From NCBI RefSeq assembly GCF_000744375.1, contig NZ_JQLU01000005.1:2403496-2467495 (forward strand): a stretch of 64,000 bases of DNA, in the 5' to 3' direction. Each line of letters opens with the position of its first letter. Position 1 is the stretch's first letter. The position numbers and the translations under genes are program-made. Positions 36,419 to 45,923 of this stretch are shown one piece after another. The notes below the pieces were generated by a model. It saw only the letters and a program-made list of their open reading frames with translations, did no database searches and was not told where the DNA came from. The stretch comes from Carnobacterium gallinarum DSM 4847. GTDB taxonomy: Bacteria > Bacillota > Bacilli > Lactobacillales > Carnobacteriaceae.

Positions 36419-36622
36419 TCAAAAATAAAAAACATCTTCAAATTTTTTATCTAAGGCTAAAACTAAAAGTAAGGCTAATTTTGCAGAAGGAGTAAATTCA
36501 CCGGTTTCAATATTACTAATGGTCTGCCTTGATACACCAACTAACTCGGCTAACTGGGATTGATTCAATTTCTTTTCGGCTCTGCATATTTTTAAATGAT
36601 TTTTTAAAGTTAGTTTGTTCAT
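36419..36622 (-). CDS. Small XRE-family helix-turn-helix regulator
   Basis: A 67-residue DNA-binding protein consisting almost only of an XRE helix-turn-helix (NQSQLAELVGVSRQTISNIE). It sits 8 bases downstream of a small membrane-protein gene. This pairing of a tiny XRE repressor with a DUF6442-type membrane protein is common in Firmicutes, and the pair is usually autoregulated. Partner and signal unknown. Confidence 0.85.
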   Translation of the reverse strand: MNKLTLKNHLKICRAEKKLNQSQLAELVGVSRQTISNIETGEFTPSAKLALLLVLALDKKFEDVFYF

Positions 36623-36630
36623 AAGTTATG

Positions 36631-36927
36631 TCACAAATAACGAGAAAATAAGACGACACCAATTGTAATAAAGATGCTCATTACATAGATATGGACTTTT
36701 TCCGAAGATTTTTTATATGATTTATACTGATAAACACCAATTGATGAAACCAAAATTCCTAAAATATCAAATGGATTTTCCTTTTTTAAAAAACGAATAA
36801 TTAATAAAATAACTAGAACAACATAGAAGTATACTCCAACTGACGCTATAGAAAAATAAAAACTGTACTTTTTGCCTTCATCAATCTTTTCATTTTTAGC
36901 CTGAGCTAAAATTTGATCTTTTCTCAT
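36631..36927 (-). CDS. Small membrane protein, DUF6442-like
   Basis: A 98-residue protein with three hydrophobic segments (about 25-45, 55-65, 78-95) after a charged N-terminus (MRKDQILAQAKNEKIDEGKK). It is co-transcribed with the XRE gene downstream. The N-terminal pattern resembles the DUF6442 family. It may sense a membrane signal and modulate the regulator, but this is not shown by the sequence. Confidence 0.7.
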   Translation of the reverse strand: MRKDQILAQAKNEKIDEGKKYSFYFSIASVGVYFYVVLVILLIIRFLKKENPFDILGILVSSIGVYQYKSYKKSSEKVHIYVMSIFITIGVVLFSRYL

Positions 36928-37508
36928 AGGACACGTTCCTTCGTCTAAGTGATTTTTTTGCTTTAAAGATTAACTAAAGTATACTCAATTTTACTTTTTT
37001 GTCAAGCTGGCTTGTCATTTTTAGAGAGTATTTTCAAGATAGGGTTCATAGTATTTTTATAAATTTAAGCTTCCATCACCCCTCTACACACCTCATCCCA
37101 CTCTCAAACCCTTTCTTAAAGGTTTTATAATACACCATCTCGGCAAAGTACAAGTCCAAAAAGTCCATATCTTATTGTGCCAGCTCCATCACCAATAATG
37201 AGGAGAAATTTCTGGTAAAAAAGGTTACAACAAAAGAGTAACTGCTTCGGTCTAATAAAATTTCGCTAGCAACTTGATTGGAAATCTGCCTAATAGGTCT
37301 GTCTACAAAGATAATTTTTATATGGAAACCATCTCTTGATTATAACGAAGATTTTAGAGGAACCGTGAATCTATTGAAACCCTTTATTTTCTGCCATAAA
37401 TTTATTGAATAGGTAGTCAGCTAACTGAATTTTTGTTATGATGAGTCTGGAAAGACAGTTGATGTCTAGATAGAAATAACCAGAGAAACAAGAGGAGTAA
37501 AAAAGAAT
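36928..37508. other. Long intergenic region before truA
   Basis: About 580 bases. The left part should contain the promoter of the XRE/DUF6442 pair. The middle (37060-37400) has many short frames with stops and looks like decayed sequence; I could not identify the source. An AGAGGAG ribosome-binding site lies immediately before truA. Confidence 0.4.
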
Positions 37509-38249
37509 ATGAGAACTATTAAACTAACAATTGAATACGATGGCAGACGCTATCTTGGTTGGCAACGACTTAGCGATTCAGATAATACCATTCAAGGAAA
37601 AATCGAAGGCGTTTTGACACAGATTACTAATGAAAAAATTGAAATTATCGGTTCAGGACGAACAGATGCCGGCGCACATGCTCGCGGGCAAGTAGCTAGT
37701 TTTAAATTAAATTCAGAGATGGATTCGGTAAAAATGCTTGATTTGTTGAATCGTTATCTTCCTCGTGATATTGTTGTCAAAAAAGTAGTAGAAGTTCCAG
37801 AACGATTCCATGCACGATACAATGCTACTGGGAAAAAATATAGTTATCATGTTTGGAATGATCCGATTCCTTCAGCTCTTAATCGTCATTATAGTTTTCA
37901 TTATCCGAAAGAATTAAATCTTGATATTATGAATCAAGCCTGTAGTCGATTAGTAGGAATCCATGATTTTGCTGGTTTTTCTTCAATTAAAAAATCAAAA
38001 AAATCAACAGTGCGCAAGATTGAGGAGCTTTCTGTTGAAAGAGAAGGCAATCTGCTTCATTTTACTTTTGTTGGGGAGGGATTCTTATATAATATGGTGC
38101 GAATTATCATGGGAACTCTCTTGGAGATTGGTACAGGAACGATGAAATTAGATGTGATTGAAGAGATTTTTGAGAGCAAAATCCGACAAAATGCAGGAGA
38201 GACGGTTCCGTCTCATGGACTTTTTCTAGATGAAGTTTATTATAAATAA
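37509..38249 (+). CDS. truA: tRNA pseudouridine(38-40) synthase TruA
   Basis: A 246-residue enzyme that isomerises uridines 38-40 in the anticodon arm of many tRNAs. The catalytic motif GSGRTDAGAHARGQVASF is present with Asp53. The C-terminal FVGEGFLYNMVRIIMGTL block is typical. Length is normal for the family. In many Firmicutes truA follows the ecfT transporter and ribosomal protein operon; here it stands alone, so the local order has been rearranged. Confidence 0.96.
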   Translation: MRTIKLTIEYDGRRYLGWQRLSDSDNTIQGKIEGVLTQITNEKIEIIGSGRTDAGAHARGQVASFKLNSEMDSVKMLDLLNRYLPRDIVVKKVVEVPERFHARYNATGKKYSYHVWNDPIPSALNRHYSFHYPKELNLDIMNQACSRLVGIHDFAGFSSIKKSKKSTVRKIEELSVEREGNLLHFTFVGEGFLYNMVRIIMGTLLEIGTGTMKLDVIEEIFESKIRQNAGETVPSHGLFLDEVYYK

Positions 38250-38455
38250 ATTTGATGTAAAAAATGATTCAGTGAGACTAGTTTTATTAGTTTGGAAAAA
38301 GTTGATTTTAGAATAAATCTGAATGGGATAGTTCTCTATCAAAAGAGACTATAGCCTTCAAACAGATGTCTTAGATTATTCAAAAAGAGCATGAGGCAAA
38401 ACTATTTTTATAGAGCACTTTGTCAATAAGGTCTGATGAGTTAAAGTGAAGAATG

Positions 38456-38494
38456 ACTATGAATGAAACGATTTCGTTTCATTCATAGTTTTTT
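38456..38494 (+). terminator. Strong terminator downstream of truA
   Basis: Perfect 15-bp inverted repeat ACTATGAATGAAACG (38456-38470) / CGTTTCATTCATAGT (38475-38489), 4-base loop, then a T-run. Confidence 0.9.
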
Positions 38495-38586
38495 GTTCTT
38501 TTATTTCAATAAGATGATTCATCAGCCGTTAAATGATAGAGCCTGTTATAGTTTATCTCATGCTCTAAATTTTCTCTCAGACTTTT

Positions 38587-39123
38587 TTATTTTCCCCATT
38601 CTTCTCGCAATACCCCATATTTTATGGAATCAAAATAGTGTCCTTGGGTATAGCGAACTTTACGAATTCTTGCTTCCAGAGTCATGCCAACTTTTTCACC
38701 TAAATGCATCATTCCTTGATTACCAGACCAAGTAGTAAAGCCGACTCTTTGAATAGTTGGATGTAAGGTAAAGAGATATGAAATCCATAGTCGTAGCGCT
38801 TTTTCTCCAATTCCTTTAGTCCAAAACCGCTCCTCATAAATGACGATTCCACATTCTAACTACTGTTTTAATTGACCATCTTCCCAATAAGAAGTAACAG
38901 TGCCAACAATTTGGTCATGATAAAGAATCACTCCCCGATTTACATTACCTACCGCTCGCTCTCCAAAACTAGTAGAAAATTCTATCCAGTTTAAAATTGG
39001 GTCTTTAAAATAAGGACCATCCCATTTTTTCCATTCTAAATCAGCACGAGGTCCATAACTTATTTCCCATAATTCTCTTAAATCGCTTTGTTGAATGAGT
39101 CGAATGTGAACGTCTTGTTTCAT
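38587..39123 (-). pseudogene. GNAT N-acetyltransferase, broken by in-frame TAG
   Basis: The frame beginning at ATG 39123 (AGGGGG site upstream) encodes a ~178-residue GNAT acetyltransferase. MKQDVHIRLIQQSDLRELWE is the usual start; after codon 87 a TAG (38860-38862) occurs. The same frame then continues with the acetyl-CoA-binding half (IYEERFWTKGIGEKALRLW, GMTLEARIRKVRYTQGHYFD) to the TAA at 38587. Without readthrough the cofactor-binding domain is lost. It is separated by only 18 bases from the DapA-like gene, which is also interrupted. Confidence 0.8.
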
Positions 39124-39141
39124 TTAAATTCCCCCTCCATT

Positions 39142-39978
39142 TTATTCATTAAATGAATTTCCTAATGGACTTCTAGGATCCCCCATTTTTAGATTTTCTT
39201 TTATGGATATCGCCTTTTTTTAGTTGGTTAAAGGACAATCCTTAAAAAGCTGATCCAGTTCAGCTTGCTTAGAGAATTCGCCATTAGAGCCATTCCTTAG
39301 AGCATTAAACCATTGTTCGACTTCTTGAGGATATAGATTTCCAGCAATAGAAGACAAGCGAGTAAATCCTAAATGAATTTTTTCTTTAAGTTCAATCTCT
39401 CCGCCTGCATAGACAGAAAATTTTCGACTAATGAATGAAAGCACATCAGGAATTCGATTTCGTTCTCCAGCTTCTTTAATCCCGATAATTGCTGGATTTT
39501 TTGCTAATTCAATCAAAGAATCTGTTGCTAAATTAAATCCTATGCGTTTGGGATTATTATAGAGAATAATTGGCTTCCCAAGGATGTTAGACAAAGTATT
39601 TACATAGCTCATAGCTTCTTTTTGACTTGGTAAAATGTAGGGAGGAAAGCCCAATAAAATTCCAGAAATTTTAGTTGATGAATGAATAGATTCTGCTAAA
39701 AGAATAGCTTCTTTTTGTCGAATACTTGCTACACCGAAGATAATTTCAAAATCTGGATGAAGTCTTGTTTCAGTTTCCAATGCAGTTAAAAGGGCAATCT
39801 TTTCGTCTACTGTTAAACTATGCTGTTCTCCTGTTGAACCACAAACTAAAACAGAATGAATACCATGATTTTGTAAATAAATAATGTGTTCAAGGGTATC
39901 GGTTATATTTAGTATTTCATCGTTGTAAAATGCTGTTGGAACAGCAATATGATAGTCATTTTTTAGATCATACATCAA
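39142..39978 (-). pseudogene. DapA/NanA-family aldolase, interrupted by in-frame TAA near the C-terminus
   Basis: The frame from ATG 39978 encodes a class I lyase of the dihydrodipicolinate synthase / N-acetylneuraminate lyase family: GSTGEQHSLTVDEK (substrate loop), ILYNNPKRIG (catalytic Tyr) and GIKEAGERN (Schiff-base Lys). A TAA at 39220-39222 ends it at 252 residues. The same frame then runs on for 25 more codons (KKAISIKENLKMGDPRSPLG and the following residues) to a TAA at 39142, which looks like the true C-terminus. The catalytic core is intact, so a shortened enzyme might still fold. Substrate unknown; unlikely to be the housekeeping dapA. Confidence 0.75.
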
Positions 39979-40341
39979 AAATACTCCTTCTCATCAAAAA
40001 TTAATCGTTAATCGTATTATATCCCGAAAAAATTCCAAAGAAAAGGACCGAATTAAGGTTAGTTTGTTTGATTTTTCATAATAATAAAAAAGTTTGCTAA
40101 TTTTTTTATAAAACTTAGATTGAGTAGTGATATGACAGAGGCAATAGAAATTTTAGTTAAAGTTGTAATGTTTCGCTGACTTAGTTTAGAAATTTAAAAT
40201 AATGGATTTATAGCATATAAATAAAGGCTTTTCTGCTCTTTATAAACGAGTAATCCTACTTTTCAGCTAGATTGACTTATTCTAAAAGTATTGAGATAAT
40301 AAAAAACAAGTGATTTAGGATTGTGGAGATGAGGAGTGAAA
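39979..40341. other. Divergent intergenic region upstream of the lipid operon
   Basis: About 360 AT-rich bases between the broken DapA-like gene and the glycolipid-type operon. No ORF. It must hold the operon promoter; I see no clear operator or riboswitch. GAGGAG (40331-40336) is the ribosome-binding site of the next gene. Confidence 0.4.
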
Positions 40342-41124
40342 GTGAGAAAAAAAGCTTTAGTTACTGGTGCAACTTCGGGGATAGGTAAGGCCTTGGCATA
40401 TCAATTGGCTGAAGAGGGATATGAATTGATTTTGTTATCAAAAACACAGGAATCTTTATTCAAATTAAAACATGAACTAACTCAAAAATATACGATAGCT
40501 TGTTCAATTATTTGTTTAGATTTATCGAATCAATCAGAGCTGAAAAAATGGTTGGAACAGGAAATTGAACTAGATGTTCTTGTTAATTGTGCAGGTATTG
40601 GGAAAATAGGTGATTTTCAAACATTGAATTTGTCAGAAGAAGAAAAAATTATTCAAGTGAATGGAATAGCACCTTTTTTAATCACTAAAAAGTTTGCTCA
40701 ACAATTTGTTCAGCAGGATAAAGGGTTAATTATTAATATCTGTTCTACAGCTTCTTTTTATCCTCATCCGTTTCTAACTGTATATGGTGCGACAAAGTCT
40801 TTTTTATTTAGCTATACATTAGGCTTAATGGAGGAGGTTAGACGGTATAGCAGCAATGTGAGAATACTTGCAATCTGTCCTGGTCCAACGAAAACACCTT
40901 TTTTTCAAAAAGAAACAAGAGCTAAAATGGCTCCTGATTTTTTATCACAACATTTTGAAATGACTCCTGAAACTGTAGCAAAGAAGATTATTCAACAATT
41001 TTATCTAAAAAAAAGCTATACAATTATTGGTTTTCAAAATAAATTAACCACTAGGCTGATTCAAGTCTTACCGGCTTTTTTGAAGGTAAGAATCGTAGGA
41101 AGATATATAAAGAAAGGGCTGTGA
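40342..41124 (+). CDS. Short-chain dehydrogenase/reductase
   Basis: A 260-residue NAD(P)-dependent reductase. The Rossmann motif GATSGIG is near residue 9, NCAGIGKIG follows beta-strand 4, and the catalytic YGATK (Tyr/Lys) lies near residue 152. I chose GTG 40342 over GTG 40336, which would sit inside the GAGGAG ribosome-binding site. The C-terminal region has hydrophobic, basic segments that may touch the membrane. First gene of an eight-gene operon with ketoacyl synthase and glycosyltransferases; it probably reduces a keto-lipid intermediate. Confidence 0.85.
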   Translation: MRKKALVTGATSGIGKALAYQLAEEGYELILLSKTQESLFKLKHELTQKYTIACSIICLDLSNQSELKKWLEQEIELDVLVNCAGIGKIGDFQTLNLSEEEKIIQVNGIAPFLITKKFAQQFVQQDKGLIINICSTASFYPHPFLTVYGATKSFLFSYTLGLMEEVRRYSSNVRILAICPGPTKTPFFQKETRAKMAPDFLSQHFEMTPETVAKKIIQQFYLKKSYTIIGFQNKLTTRLIQVLPAFLKVRIVGRYIKKGL

Positions 41125-41130
41125 GCTAGA

Positions 41131-42279
41131 ATGAGTGTATTTATTTTTTTCCTAATTCTTTTTTGGATCTTGTTTTTTGCCAGACTTTTGTTAGCCCGAC
41201 GATTTTATAAAAAAGTAAAAATGAAGCAAGCGGAGCCAATTGATGAAGCAAACTATACAATTGTTCAACCAATTTTGTCTGGAGATATCCGTTTAGAAAA
41301 AGATTTAACGAGTAATCTGAAGAATACTCGGGAAATGCACTTTATTTGGTTGGTCGATAAAAGTGATTTGATTGCTCAGGAAACGACAGCGAGAATTTTA
41401 GTCAATGCTGCCTATCAAAAACGAGTTGAGATTCTGCTGGTAGAGGATGTCTCAGAACAAGTAAATCCTAAGGTTTATAAGCTAGCTCAAGCAGTTTCTA
41501 TGGTAAATACGAAGTACTTGATTGTTTTAGATGATGATACAGTGATTGATTTTACTCAATTTAATGAAATGAGTAGGTATGAAAAAAGAAAAGAAGAATG
41601 GATTGTTACTGGAATTCCGTATAATCATGGACAGTATAACTTCTGGTCTAAATTAGTAGCGGCTTTTGTTAATAGCAATTCGTTACTGACCTATTTTACC
41701 TTAGCTGAAATCAAGCAGAATCACTCCATTAATGGCATGTTTTATATTGTTCCAACTGCAATTGTGCGGAAATATTCTATTTTTGAAGAAATTCAGTATC
41801 AATTATGTGATGATTTGGCAATTGCGACATATCTAAGTCAGAAAAACGTGACGATTATCCAAAGTAGTATTTTTTGTAATGTTCGTACAACCCTTACGAG
41901 TGGTACTCAGTATCTTCGTTTGATGAAGCGCTGGCTGTTATTCGCAACAATTTATCTGAAAAAAAATGCCTCTATTCAGTTGTATCTTCTCTTGGTTATT
42001 CCAACTTTATTTCCTTTTCTATTACTAGCGTGCAGCTTCTTTTTAGGATTTCCTTATTTTTTACTTACAGTAAGTATCTTCTTTTTAAAAGCTATTATTT
42101 TAACCTTTTTCCGAAGACGAGTTACTAGAAAATCTGAGGGATTGTCTGAAATAATCTATGAAGTTTTGAATGAGTGCTGTTTGCCACTTCTGTATATCTA
42201 TAATCTCGTTACTCCGCCAGTCATTCTGTGGCGCAATAAAAAGATTCGTGTGACAGGTGATCGGATTCATTATGAGTAG
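41131..42279 (+). CDS. Membrane glycosyltransferase, GT2-like (ceramide-glucosyltransferase type)
   Basis: A 382-residue enzyme with one N-terminal helix (about 3-20) and two to four C-terminal helices (about 285-330 and 355-370). The soluble GT-A domain has IVLDDDTVID (metal-binding DxD-like) near residue 134 and a C-terminal RLMKRWLLF, resembling the Q/RxxRW motif of ceramide glucosyltransferase-like GT2 enzymes. It would add a sugar to a lipid acceptor at the membrane. Six bases after the reductase gene; overlaps the next gene. Confidence 0.8.
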   Translation: MSVFIFFLILFWILFFARLLLARRFYKKVKMKQAEPIDEANYTIVQPILSGDIRLEKDLTSNLKNTREMHFIWLVDKSDLIAQETTARILVNAAYQKRVEILLVEDVSEQVNPKVYKLAQAVSMVNTKYLIVLDDDTVIDFTQFNEMSRYEKRKEEWIVTGIPYNHGQYNFWSKLVAAFVNSNSLLTYFTLAEIKQNHSINGMFYIVPTAIVRKYSIFEEIQYQLCDDLAIATYLSQKNVTIIQSSIFCNVRTTLTSGTQYLRLMKRWLLFATIYLKKNASIQLYLLLVIPTLFPFLLLACSFFLGFPYFLLTVSIFFLKAIILTFFRRRVTRKSEGLSEIIYEVLNECCLPLLYIYNLVTPPVILWRNKKIRVTGDRIHYE

Positions 42280-42913
42280 ATCATTTAATAAGTATCTCAA
42301 AAAATTACAAGAGTTGGAGACCAAGGATACGTTGGTTACAGGGAAAAAAGTGGTTTTACTGATTAGCGGTAGCAGTCATTATCAGCATGCTGAATTGTCA
42401 GAAATTCAAAAAAAATTTTTCACACAAGATTATTTTAACGGCTATCAAATCATTGATATGAATTTTCCTTATAATCAAAAATTTAAAGTGCAAGAAGCCC
42501 AGTTTCCTAGTTTATTTCAAGCAAGTCTTCAAAATATTGGTTATTTTTTTCATACAATTTGGAATCGGCGTTTTAAGCAAGAATTGATCAGGCATCTGGC
42601 GCCTGTGTTTAAGGCGGAAGAAGTGGTGATTATTAGTCAGAGTTCGGGGTTGAATATGTTGACTCAGGTGTTGGCAGATAGTTCATTTAATGCTGAAAAA
42701 TGTCAGATTATTGCGTTGGGTCCAGTTTCTTATAAAAAGCTAGATCCTTCTGTGGCTAAGTGGACGGTAATAAAAGGTACAAAGGATTACTATTCAACGT
42801 TTTTAGATAGCCAACCAGTGGATTATCTGGTTTCGAGTAATCATTTTGATTATTTAGAAAATGGTGAAGTAGGGGAAATTATTTATGAAAGAATTCAAAA
42901 AAATCAAGATTGA
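42272..42913 (+). CDS. Unknown protein with hydrolase-like SxSxG segment
   Basis: A 213-residue soluble protein I do not recognise. It has an alternating strand/helix pattern: KVVLLISGSS near the start, and VVIISQSSGLNML in the middle resembling a nucleophile elbow of alpha/beta hydrolases. Later IIALGPVSY and VIKGTKDYYS resemble further core strands. A degraded or divergent alpha/beta hydrolase is plausible. It overlaps both neighbours, so it is translated with the glycosyltransferases. I chose ATG 42272, with AGGTGAT upstream. Confidence 0.5.
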   Translation: MSRSFNKYLKKLQELETKDTLVTGKKVVLLISGSSHYQHAELSEIQKKFFTQDYFNGYQIIDMNFPYNQKFKVQEAQFPSLFQASLQNIGYFFHTIWNRRFKQELIRHLAPVFKAEEVVIISQSSGLNMLTQVLADSSFNAEKCQIIALGPVSYKKLDPSVAKWTVIKGTKDYYSTFLDSQPVDYLVSSNHFDYLENGEVGEIIYERIQKNQD

Positions 42914-44156
42914 CTTAGTCGCCGTTCCATTTAGTGGGCATTTGTATCCATTGTTAGAACTGGCATCACCTTTTTTAGAAGATGAAAGATACGAAGTCCG
43001 AGTGATTACAGGTGTTCAAAAGATAGAGTTAGTTGAATTAAAAGGTTTTACTGTGGTTCCTTTGTTTCCAAATCAGCCTTTTATTATGGAAGAGATTGCG
43101 AATACAACGAAACAGATTAGTAGCTTAGGCATGTACAAACAGTTGCAACAAAATATGGCGATTATTCCTGAGGCAGTCCAGCAAATCAAGGATGCTCTAG
43201 AAGAAAATCAAACGGATATTGTCGTGGCTGATTTTATTGCGGCACCTGCAGGAATTGCTTGTCAGGAGCTAGCTATTCCGTGGATTACGACGATTCCAAC
43301 ACCATTTGCGATGGAGACTCGGAATGGGACACCGACTTATTTAGGTGGCTGGAAAAAGAAAAACCAGCGTTTGTTTAAACTACGAGATGCCGTTGGTCGA
43401 AAAATAGTCCGCTTTTTTACAAGATTTGTTTACTTCTTAGTTCGTACTAAATTAAAAGACTTTAATTTTCAATTATACAACGAGAAGGGGGAAGAACAAA
43501 TCTATTCACCTTATTCAATCTTAGGGTTGGGAATGGAGGAGCTTGAATGGAATGTTGATTTTCCAGAGCAATTTAAATGGGCGGGACCATGCTGTGCCTC
43601 ATTAGAATCAGAACAGTTTGTCTTTGAAGATACAGGTGAGTTTGAAAAAAAAATCTTACTTACGATTGGGACTCATTTGCTTTGGGGAAAAGATTTTTTA
43701 ATTGAATTAGCTCAAACCTTAAGTGCAGACTATCCAAATTTTCACTTTATTCTTTCGATGGGAAACAGTCAAGAGCGGCATAAAAAGCCAACGAAAGTGA
43801 AGGGAAATATTACCGTCTATGCCTATCTGCCTTATACTGAAACGATTGAAAAAGTCGATTATGTGATTCATCATGGTGGAGCGGGAATTCTCTATAATTG
43901 TATAAAGTTTAAAAAGCCAGCGCTAATTATTCCCCATGATTATGATCAATTTGATTATGCAGTTAGAGCGGAATGGGCTGGTATTGGAATTGTTGCAAAA
44001 AAAAGAAAACTAAATCAGATTCGTAAAAAATTCATTGACTTAATTGAAACAGCTCAATGGCCTGAATTAGAAAAATGCCAACAAGACTTCAAACAATATC
44101 ATCCGAGCCAATTATTGGAAAGTGAAATTCAACGAATCTTATTAACGACAGAATAA
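42885..44156 (+). CDS. GT1-family (MGT/UGT-like) glycosyltransferase
   Basis: A 423-residue GT-B fold enzyme. The N-terminal AVPFSGHLYPLLELA matches the acceptor-domain opening of macrolide/flavonoid glycosyltransferases. The C-terminal YVIHHGGAGILYNCIKF is the nucleotide-sugar binding segment (HHGGAG), followed by PHDYDQFDYA. Such enzymes glycosylate lipids or small aromatic/polyketide acceptors. With the neighbouring GT2 it would place two sugars on the operon's product. It overlaps the previous gene by 29 bases. Confidence 0.88.
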   Translation: MKEFKKIKIDLVAVPFSGHLYPLLELASPFLEDERYEVRVITGVQKIELVELKGFTVVPLFPNQPFIMEEIANTTKQISSLGMYKQLQQNMAIIPEAVQQIKDALEENQTDIVVADFIAAPAGIACQELAIPWITTIPTPFAMETRNGTPTYLGGWKKKNQRLFKLRDAVGRKIVRFFTRFVYFLVRTKLKDFNFQLYNEKGEEQIYSPYSILGLGMEELEWNVDFPEQFKWAGPCCASLESEQFVFEDTGEFEKKILLTIGTHLLWGKDFLIELAQTLSADYPNFHFILSMGNSQERHKKPTKVKGNITVYAYLPYTETIEKVDYVIHHGGAGILYNCIKFKKPALIIPHDYDQFDYAVRAEWAGIGIVAKKRKLNQIRKKFIDLIETAQWPELEKCQQDFKQYHPSQLLESEIQRILLTTE

Positions 44157-44170
44157 AAGGACTGCTGATA

Positions 44171-45148
44171 ATGAAAATATTCGTAACAGGGGCAACAGGT
44201 TTTTTAGGGAAATACATTTTAGAAGAGTTAGCAGCTTCAGGGTATGAAGTAGTCGCTTTTGGACGCAATGCTACAGTAGGGAAACAATTAATTAGTGAGA
44301 AGGTCACCTTTATTCAAGGGGACTTTACGAACTTGTCTGAAATCAGAGCTGCTGCTAAAGGTGTTGATGGGATTGTTCATGCAGGAGCCTTGTCAACAGT
44401 CTGGGGGAAATGGACTGATTTTTATCAGATAAATGTTGTGGGAACGGAAAATATATTGAAAGTATGTGAAGAAAATCAGGTGAAGCGCCTTGTATTTATT
44501 TCTTCTCCAAGTATTTATGCAGGTCCGAAACATCAATTTGATATCAGAGAAGAAGAAGCACCGGAAAAAAATGAGCTGAATAATTATATTAAAAGTAAAT
44601 TACTAGCAGAAGCTAAAATTCGTGAAAAAAGTCAGCTGAATAGTGTTATTATTCGACCGAGAGGCTTGTTTGGCATTGGGGATACGAGCATTATTCCCAG
44701 ATTGTTAAAGGTGAATAAAAAAATAGGGATGCCTTTATTCGATGGCGGGGAACAATTAGTTGATGTTACCTGTGTTGAAAATGTTGCATTTGCCATTCGT
44801 TTAGGTCTGGAAAGTCCACAAGCAGTAGGAAATACGTATAATATTACTAACGGTGAACCAAGACCTTTTAAGCAAATATTGGATCAAATGTTAGCTGAAA
44901 TTGGGACGCCTGCAAGATATATTCGCCTAAACTATTCATTTATGTTGTTGGTTGCAAGTAGCTTAGAAGCGAGCTACGATTTTTTTAATAGCGGAAAAGA
45001 ACCAATCTTTACGAAATATACATTATTTTTATTAAAGTATAGTCAAACGTTAAGTATTGAAAAAGCTAAAAATGAGTTAGGGTATTATCCTAAGCTAAGC
45101 TTAGATGAAGGGATAAAAAAATATGCAGAAGATTATCGAAAAAATTGA
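44171..45148 (+). CDS. NAD(P)-dependent epimerase/3-beta-HSD-like reductase
   Basis: A 325-residue extended SDR. GATGFLGKYI is the cofactor loop (residues 7-16), HAGALSTVWG follows, and the catalytic pair lies in SSPSIYAG...NNYIKSKLLAE (an N-Y-I-K-S-K variant of YxxxK). It resembles the OleD/3-beta-hydroxysteroid dehydrogenase group, which reduces long-chain beta-keto acids, rather than a sugar epimerase. Next to a KAS III-type synthase and an adenylating enzyme, it could play an OleD-like role. The next gene starts inside its end. Confidence 0.85.
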   Translation: MKIFVTGATGFLGKYILEELAASGYEVVAFGRNATVGKQLISEKVTFIQGDFTNLSEIRAAAKGVDGIVHAGALSTVWGKWTDFYQINVVGTENILKVCEENQVKRLVFISSPSIYAGPKHQFDIREEEAPEKNELNNYIKSKLLAEAKIREKSQLNSVIIRPRGLFGIGDTSIIPRLLKVNKKIGMPLFDGGEQLVDVTCVENVAFAIRLGLESPQAVGNTYNITNGEPRPFKQILDQMLAEIGTPARYIRLNYSFMLLVASSLEASYDFFNSGKEPIFTKYTLFLLKYSQTLSIEKAKNELGYYPKLSLDEGIKKYAEDYRKN

Positions 45149-45923
45149 GTATTTTGCTTGCGGATATTGTGTTAACTATAAAGCGACACTATTTAAGAAC
45201 ACACAGAAAGAAAAAATGATTTTTCCAGCTGGTGTTTTTTTATTCAAACACCCTAAGGAAGGATATATCTTATATGATACAGGTTACTCCACTCAGCTTT
45301 ATCAAAAAAAGTTGATTTATCGACTTTATTGCCGCATCAATCCCACTTATATTACAGAAGAGGAAACGATTGATCAACAATTAAAAAAAGTTGGTATTGA
45401 GGTAGATGAGATTAAAATAGTTATTTTATCTCATTTGCATCCAGATCATATTGGCGCAGTAAAAAGGTTTCCTAATGCTAGAATCCTCTTGTCTAATGAT
45501 GCTTATCAAAGCTTCGTGAAACCTAAATTAACTGATATTATCTTCTCTGATTTTCTACCAGAAAATTTTGGTGATAGAGTCGAAATTATCCAACCGAATC
45601 AGCTAAATGAAGGATTTCTGTATAAAGAGACGATGGATTTATTTGGTGATGGGAGTTTATTGCTAGCCTCTTTTGATGGACATGCAAAAGGGCAACTTTG
45701 TTTGTATTTTCCAGAATATCGTTTGTTTATTGGAGCGGATATTTGTTGGGGGATTGATCTAATCCCATTGACAGAAAGAATTAAATGGCTTCCGGTTCGT
45801 TTGCAAAATAATAAAAAAGCTTATTTTGAAAGTATTGCACTTTTAAAGCGCATCATGGCAGATGGCATTCAAGTCGCAGTGAGTCATGATCCTGAAGAAA
45901 GGGTAAGGGATATTCTAAAATGA
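45123..45923 (+). CDS. Metallo-beta-lactamase-fold hydrolase
   Basis: A 266-residue enzyme with the zinc-binding motif SHLHPDHIG (near residues 101-109) and a further LASFDGHAKGQL ligand region; AVSHDPEE near the end supplies the last His. Its size and layout resemble N-acyl-homoserine-lactonase-like (AiiA) members. In the operon it could release an acyl intermediate (thioester or lactone). It overlaps the previous gene by 26 bases and ends 4 bases into the next. Confidence 0.85.
   Translation: MQKIIEKIEYFACGYCVNYKATLFKNTQKEKMIFPAGVFLFKHPKEGYILYDTGYSTQLYQKKLIYRLYCRINPTYITEEETIDQQLKKVGIEVDEIKIVILSHLHPDHIGAVKRFPNARILLSNDAYQSFVKPKLTDIIFSDFLPENFGDRVEIIQPNQLNEGFLYKETMDLFGDGSLLLASFDGHAKGQLCLYFPEYRLFIGADICWGIDLIPLTERIKWLPVRLQNNKKAYFESIALLKRIMADGIQVAVSHDPEERVRDILK

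Noticed and set aside
38463-38735. A 90-codon plus-strand frame
   Set aside because: It lies opposite the broken GNAT gene and starts inside a terminator hairpin; composition is antisense-like.
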